From Hoeflea sp. (GTDB lineage Bacteria; Pseudomonadota; Alphaproteobacteria; Rhizobiales; Rhizobiaceae), in NCBI GenBank assembly GCA_020637795.1, contig JACKJT010000002.1, positions 744,001 through 808,000 on the forward strand: DNA of 64,000 nucleotides, given 5' to 3'. The position numbers and the translations under genes are program-made. Shown one piece after another: positions 61,080-64,000 of the stretch; the first letter of the stretch is position 1; every line of letters starts with the position of its first letter. The notes beneath the pieces are model-generated. The model saw only the letters and a list, made by a program, of their open reading frames with translations, was not told the origin of the DNA and made no database searches.

Positions 61080-61742
61080 TTAGGGGGAGATCTCCCGTTT
61101 CACGATCTGTTTGAGCTCCGGCAGCAGCTCCGCCTCGAACCATGGGTTCTTGCGGATCCAGCCGCTGTTGCGCCAGGACGGGTGCGGCAGCGGCATCACC
61201 GGACAGGATGTCTCGGTGCTCGCAAGGATGGATTTCCAGTCGCGCACGGTGTCGGTCAGCGATTTCCGCTTGAGTTTACCCAAGTGCCAGGCATGGGCAT
61301 ATTGCCCGATCACCAGCACCAGCTTCAGCTGCGGCATGTGTTCCATCACACGGGCCCGCCATGCAGGCGCGCATTCACGCCGCGGCGGCAGGTCGCCGCC
61401 CTTCGCGTCCAGGCCCGGGAAACAGAACCCCATCGGCACGATGGCGAACTTGGCCGGATCGTAGAACTGCTGCTCGTCCACCCCGAGCCAGTCCCGCAGC
61501 CGGTCGCCGGACGGATCGGTGAACGGCCTGCCGCTCTGGTGCACCCGTGTCCCCGGCGCCTGGCCGGCGATCAGGATCGGCGCACTTGAGGAAGCGACGC
61601 AGACCGGACGCGGCTCGTGCGGCAGCGCGTTGGCCGGACCGCCGATCGGGGCATCCCGGCAGATCCGGCAGGCCGCGATATCGGCCAGCAGCCCCGAAAG
61701 CGTTTGATCCGGATCCCGGGCTTCACCGGCGGCCCTGCTCAT
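61080..61742 (-). CDS. Uracil-DNA glycosylase family protein
   Basis: 220 residues. The UDG fold is visible in LIAGQAPGTRVHQSGRPFTD (uracil pocket), continuing PSGDRLRDWLG, the strand LKLVLVIGQYAHAWHLG, and the C-terminal VMPLPHPSWRNSGWIRKNPW with the second active-site motif. A Cys pair near the N-terminus (ACRIC) may be a remnant of the iron-sulfur site of families 4 and 5. It should remove uracil or a related base from DNA, or be an inactive relative. Eight bases upstream lies the GST gene stop. Confidence 0.86.
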   Translation of the reverse strand: MSRAAGEARDPDQTLSGLLADIAACRICRDAPIGGPANALPHEPRPVCVASSSAPILIAGQAPGTRVHQSGRPFTDPSGDRLRDWLGVDEQQFYDPAKFAIVPMGFCFPGLDAKGGDLPPRRECAPAWRARVMEHMPQLKLVLVIGQYAHAWHLGKLKRKSLTDTVRDWKSILASTETSCPVMPLPHPSWRNSGWIRKNPWFEAELLPELKQIVKREISP

Positions 61743-61749
61743 CCGACTG

Positions 61750-62361
61750 TCACAGCTTCGCGCTCGGCCGCGACGAGACCGCCTGGTACCAGCGCATGAC
61801 GTTCGTCAGGTGCTCCGGACGCTCGATCCGCGCCGGCTTCATGAAGTCCATGCCGATCATCCCGGTGATGTCGGCAATCGTGTAGCGGTCGCCCGCGATG
61901 AACTCGCGATCCGCCAGTTCCTTGTCCAGCATTTCCAGGAATGCCAGCGCCTTTGGCCGGTTGATCTCGCCCCATTCGGGAAGTTGCGGCACTTCCCATT
62001 CCTTCATCGCCGGATGGGTGTGGCGGAAAGCATTGGCGACAGCGCTGAGGAAGATCAGTTCCATCCGGCGGTTCCACATCTCGACAATGGCCTTGTCTTT
62101 GGCGTCCGTGCCCATCAGCGGCGGCTCGGGATGAAGTTCCTCGAAATAGCGGCAAATCGCCACCGTTTCCGAGATCGCCGTGCCGTCATCCAGCTCGAGC
62201 ACCGGCAGCCGCTGCAGCGGATTGAGCCGGGTGACTTCCTCGGACTTGTGGCCCAGCTGCCCCATGTCCACCGGCACCTTTTCCACCTCGATGCCCTTCT
62301 CGGCCAGGAACACCGTCACCCGGCGCGGGTTGGGCGCGCGTCCGCCATCATAAAGTTTCAT
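61750..62361 (-). CDS. Glutathione S-transferase
   Basis: 203 residues from ATG 62361. Thioredoxin-like N-domain: KLYDGGRAPNPRRVTVFLAE, then RLPVLELDDGTAISETVAIC with the cis-Pro and the SE(T) glutathione-binding motif. The helical C-domain has DREFIAGDRYTIADITGMIG. The family conjugates glutathione or serves in redox roles. The expected catalytic Ser/Tyr is not obvious near residue 10 (Ala-Pro-Asn-Pro). It lies 7 bases before the UDG gene on the same strand. Confidence 0.92.
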   Translation of the reverse strand: MKLYDGGRAPNPRRVTVFLAEKGIEVEKVPVDMGQLGHKSEEVTRLNPLQRLPVLELDDGTAISETVAICRYFEELHPEPPLMGTDAKDKAIVEMWNRRMELIFLSAVANAFRHTHPAMKEWEVPQLPEWGEINRPKALAFLEMLDKELADREFIAGDRYTIADITGMIGMDFMKPARIERPEHLTNVMRWYQAVSSRPSAKL

Positions 62362-62390
62362 GCGATTTCCTCTCCCGAACAAAAAACCGA

Positions 62391-62987
62391 TCAGACACCA
62401 AACAGCCGCCGCAGGAAAGCCGTCAGCGCCGACAATCCCGCATGCAGATCCTCGTCGAGCCCGCCATGAACGGTGCGCCATTGCTTTGGCGTTTCGAAAT
62501 CACCGGCCCACAGCCCTGCCCGCTCCGATCTCGCCTCGGCTTCGGCAAGCGTGTAATCGCCAAAGGCGATGGCATGGCCCGACCGCACCATCGCCGCGTT
62601 GAGATCGACATCGCCCGCCCGGCAGCGCACCAGGTCCCGGCCATAGCGATCGGTGCCCTCGCCCTTGCAGACAACCTCGGCGCCACCGATCAGGCCTCTG
62701 AGATAGGAGGCGGATTCGGTTCCGCAACCATAGTCAAAGCCGTCCTTGCGGCAGCGCTGCGCCAGTTCCGGGGCATCGATCCCCTTGAGCCGCAGCCGCC
62801 GCTTGCCGAGCGCCAGGCTGTCGCCGTCGACAACGCGCACCTGGCCGGAGATGTCCGTTGCGGCGAAATGGTCCATGCGCGCGGCAAGGAGCGCGGCGCC
62901 GGCAACGAGCATCACGGCGACGCAGAAATCGAGAATTTTGCGCCAGCGCGGGCGCCTTGATCTTGCTCGCCGTTTGGGGAATCTCAT
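62391..62987 (-). CDS. Thermonuclease (SNase-like) family protein
   Basis: 198 residues. A basic N-terminus and one hydrophobic segment (about 20-38, FCVAVMLVAGAALLAARMDH) place it in the envelope. The SNase domain follows with QVRVVDGDSLALGKRRLRLK, GIDAPELAQRCRKDG, EGTDRYGRDLVRCRAGDVDL and AMVRSGHAIAFGDY, which keep the Ca-binding Asp, Arg and Glu residues. It could degrade nucleic acid in the periplasm. Function in rhizobial relatives is unclear. Confidence 0.9.
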   Translation of the reverse strand: MRFPKRRARSRRPRWRKILDFCVAVMLVAGAALLAARMDHFAATDISGQVRVVDGDSLALGKRRLRLKGIDAPELAQRCRKDGFDYGCGTESASYLRGLIGGAEVVCKGEGTDRYGRDLVRCRAGDVDLNAAMVRSGHAIAFGDYTLAEAEARSERAGLWAGDFETPKQWRTVHGGLDEDLHAGLSALTAFLRRLFGV

Positions 62988-63114
62988 CGCCGCAGATGAG
63001 CCTATTCATCCATTGGATTCAAGACGATTGATCCGGTGAGAGGTGAAAATGCAAACAGCTTCTTAAACTTTGGCGACTAGATTTTCAGTCCGAACCGGAG
63101 ATATCGGAAGCACT

Positions 63115-64000
63115 GTGTCGACGCCCCAGACCATGACCGACAAGAACATTGTCGATCGTTCGCGCACCCACAAGAACGCGGCGGTCATGAAAGCCGTGCG
63201 CGCCACCCGCGAGCAATTGCAGCACGGGCGGGAAAAATCCCCGGCTTTCGACACCGAAATGCTCCGCCTGCACATCAACGCCGTGCTGCAGGCCGCCGCC
63301 GCACCGGCGGTTCTGGTGATTCTGGCCGCAGTCGGCGGCCTGTGGTTCGACGAGGCGCTGTGGCTTCTGGGCTGGGCGCTGCTGACCCTGGTGGTCTATG
63401 CCGGACAGATCCTCGTGGCCCGGCGCGCCTCGCGCGGGCATTGCAACGAGGAGACCGCCGGCGTCTGGCGCAAGCGGTTTCTCGCCGCCTATGCGGTGAT
63501 CGGCCTGACCTGGGCGCTGTTTGCCTACCAGCATTGCACCAACTGCCAGGGCGACACTTTCGTTTTCTACAAGTCCGCCGTCCTGCTGATCGCCCTCGCG
63601 GCGACGGCGATGACTACATTTGCCTTGCGCTTTGCGTTCTATTTCGCCGCCGTTCCCGCCATCCTGGCGCTTGCGGCCCGCGCCTCCATCAGCCGCGACG
63701 TGGCGGATTTTTCCGCCTTTGCCATGATTTCCGCGGCCGCACTGTTCTTTGCCTTCATGTCGCAGCGGCTCTACAGCACCAACCTGAAGATGCTCAGCTA
63801 CCAGACCGAGAAGGACGACCTCATCGCCGAACTCGAGGTCGCCAATTCGGTCTCGGACGAGGCCCGCCGTCGCGCCGAGGAATCCAATCTCGCCAAGTCC
63901 CGCTTCCTGGCCTCCATGAGCCACGAGCTCAGAACCCCGCTCAACGCCATCCTGGGTTTCTCGGAGGTCATGTCCGGCGAGGTGCTCGGCCCGATCGAAA
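63115..64000 (+). CDS. Sensor histidine kinase (N-terminal part)
   Basis: The frame runs to the right edge, so ATPase motifs lie outside. I chose GTG 63115 because GGAAG stands 5 bases before it; ATG 63133 is also possible. The N-terminus is cytoplasmic and charged, then five or six hydrophobic segments (about residues 50-225), a coiled linker with DDLIAELEVANSVSDEARRR, and the H-box SRFLASMSHELRTPLNAILG near the edge with the phosphoacceptor His. It is a membrane kinase of a two-component system, similar to the DivJ/PleC/PdhS group in layout. Confidence 0.9.
   Translation, partial: MSTPQTMTDKNIVDRSRTHKNAAVMKAVRATREQLQHGREKSPAFDTEMLRLHINAVLQAAAAPAVLVILAAVGGLWFDEALWLLGWALLTLVVYAGQILVARRASRGHCNEETAGVWRKRFLAAYAVIGLTWALFAYQHCTNCQGDTFVFYKSAVLLIALAATAMTTFALRFAFYFAAVPAILALAARASISRDVADFSAFAMISAAALFFAFMSQRLYSTNLKMLSYQTEKDDLIAELEVANSVSDEARRRAEESNLAKSRFLASMSHELRTPLNAILGFSEVMSGEVLGPIE

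Overview
The window is a high-GC, gene-dense stretch of an alphaproteobacterial chromosome. The gene set (luxR/luxI pair, rhizobial-type inositol cluster, PhoCDET-like phosphate/phosphonate transporter, many L,D-transpeptidases, CHAD/CYTH pair, NagD-like HAD protein) and the protein style fit the order Rhizobiales, perhaps a marine or plant-associated member close to Hoeflea or Rhizobiaceae. That placement is inference from gene content only. I saw no rRNA, tRNA, CRISPR array, insertion sequence or phage gene. The two window ends cut an ABC solute-binding gene (left) and a histidine kinase (right).

Layout. 0-6.5 kb: a LysR regulator divergent from an amino-acid ABC binding protein; a quorum-sensing unit (luxR-type, luxI-type and a small overlapping gene); a membrane coiled-coil protein; and a minus-strand group with a membrane-anchored LuxR-type regulator and two secreted glycine-rich repeat proteins. 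6.6-16.3 kb: a myo-inositol catabolic cluster, minus operon iolD - 2OG oxygenase - iolC - iolB - aldolase - iolG, divergent from a plus operon of two Gfo/Idh/MocA dehydrogenases flanking an inosose dehydratase-like TIM barrel protein. 16.3-21.6 kb: DUF4239, CYTH and CHAD proteins, universal stress protein, cation efflux protein and a globin with an extra C-terminal domain. 21.7-25.8 kb: a LacI regulator divergent from a sugar-type ABC transporter; its intergenic palindrome has the same 18-bp core as the one in the iol divergent promoter, so I infer that regulator and transporter serve inositol.

26-30.4 kb: a phosphonate/phosphate ABC operon behind a recognisable Pho box, ending with a HAD phosphatase-like gene. 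30.5-35.4 kb: PEP synthase, PfkB-family kinase and L-lactate dehydrogenase; ppsA and usp have FNR/FixK-like boxes, ldh a weaker one. 35.5-47.5 kb: two L,D-transpeptidases, ACR3 arsenite pump, class I fumarase with a long nested hairpin in its leader, diguanylate cyclase, a MarR-controlled hydrolase/flavin pair, DUF971 protein, moaA and a DMT exporter. 47.5-64 kb: MFS drug exporter, an amino-acid ABC operon without its ATPase, a methyltransferase, an ECF sigma/anti-sigma pair, penicillin acylase, 3-hydroxyisobutyrate dehydrogenase-like protein with a DNA alkylation repair protein, an Lrp regulator, uracil-DNA glycosylase, GST, nuclease and the kinase.

The most interesting points are the embedded 2OG oxygenase in the iol operon together with the shared operator, the octapeptide-repeat protein pair beside quorum sensing, the globin fusion, and the fumarase leader hairpin.
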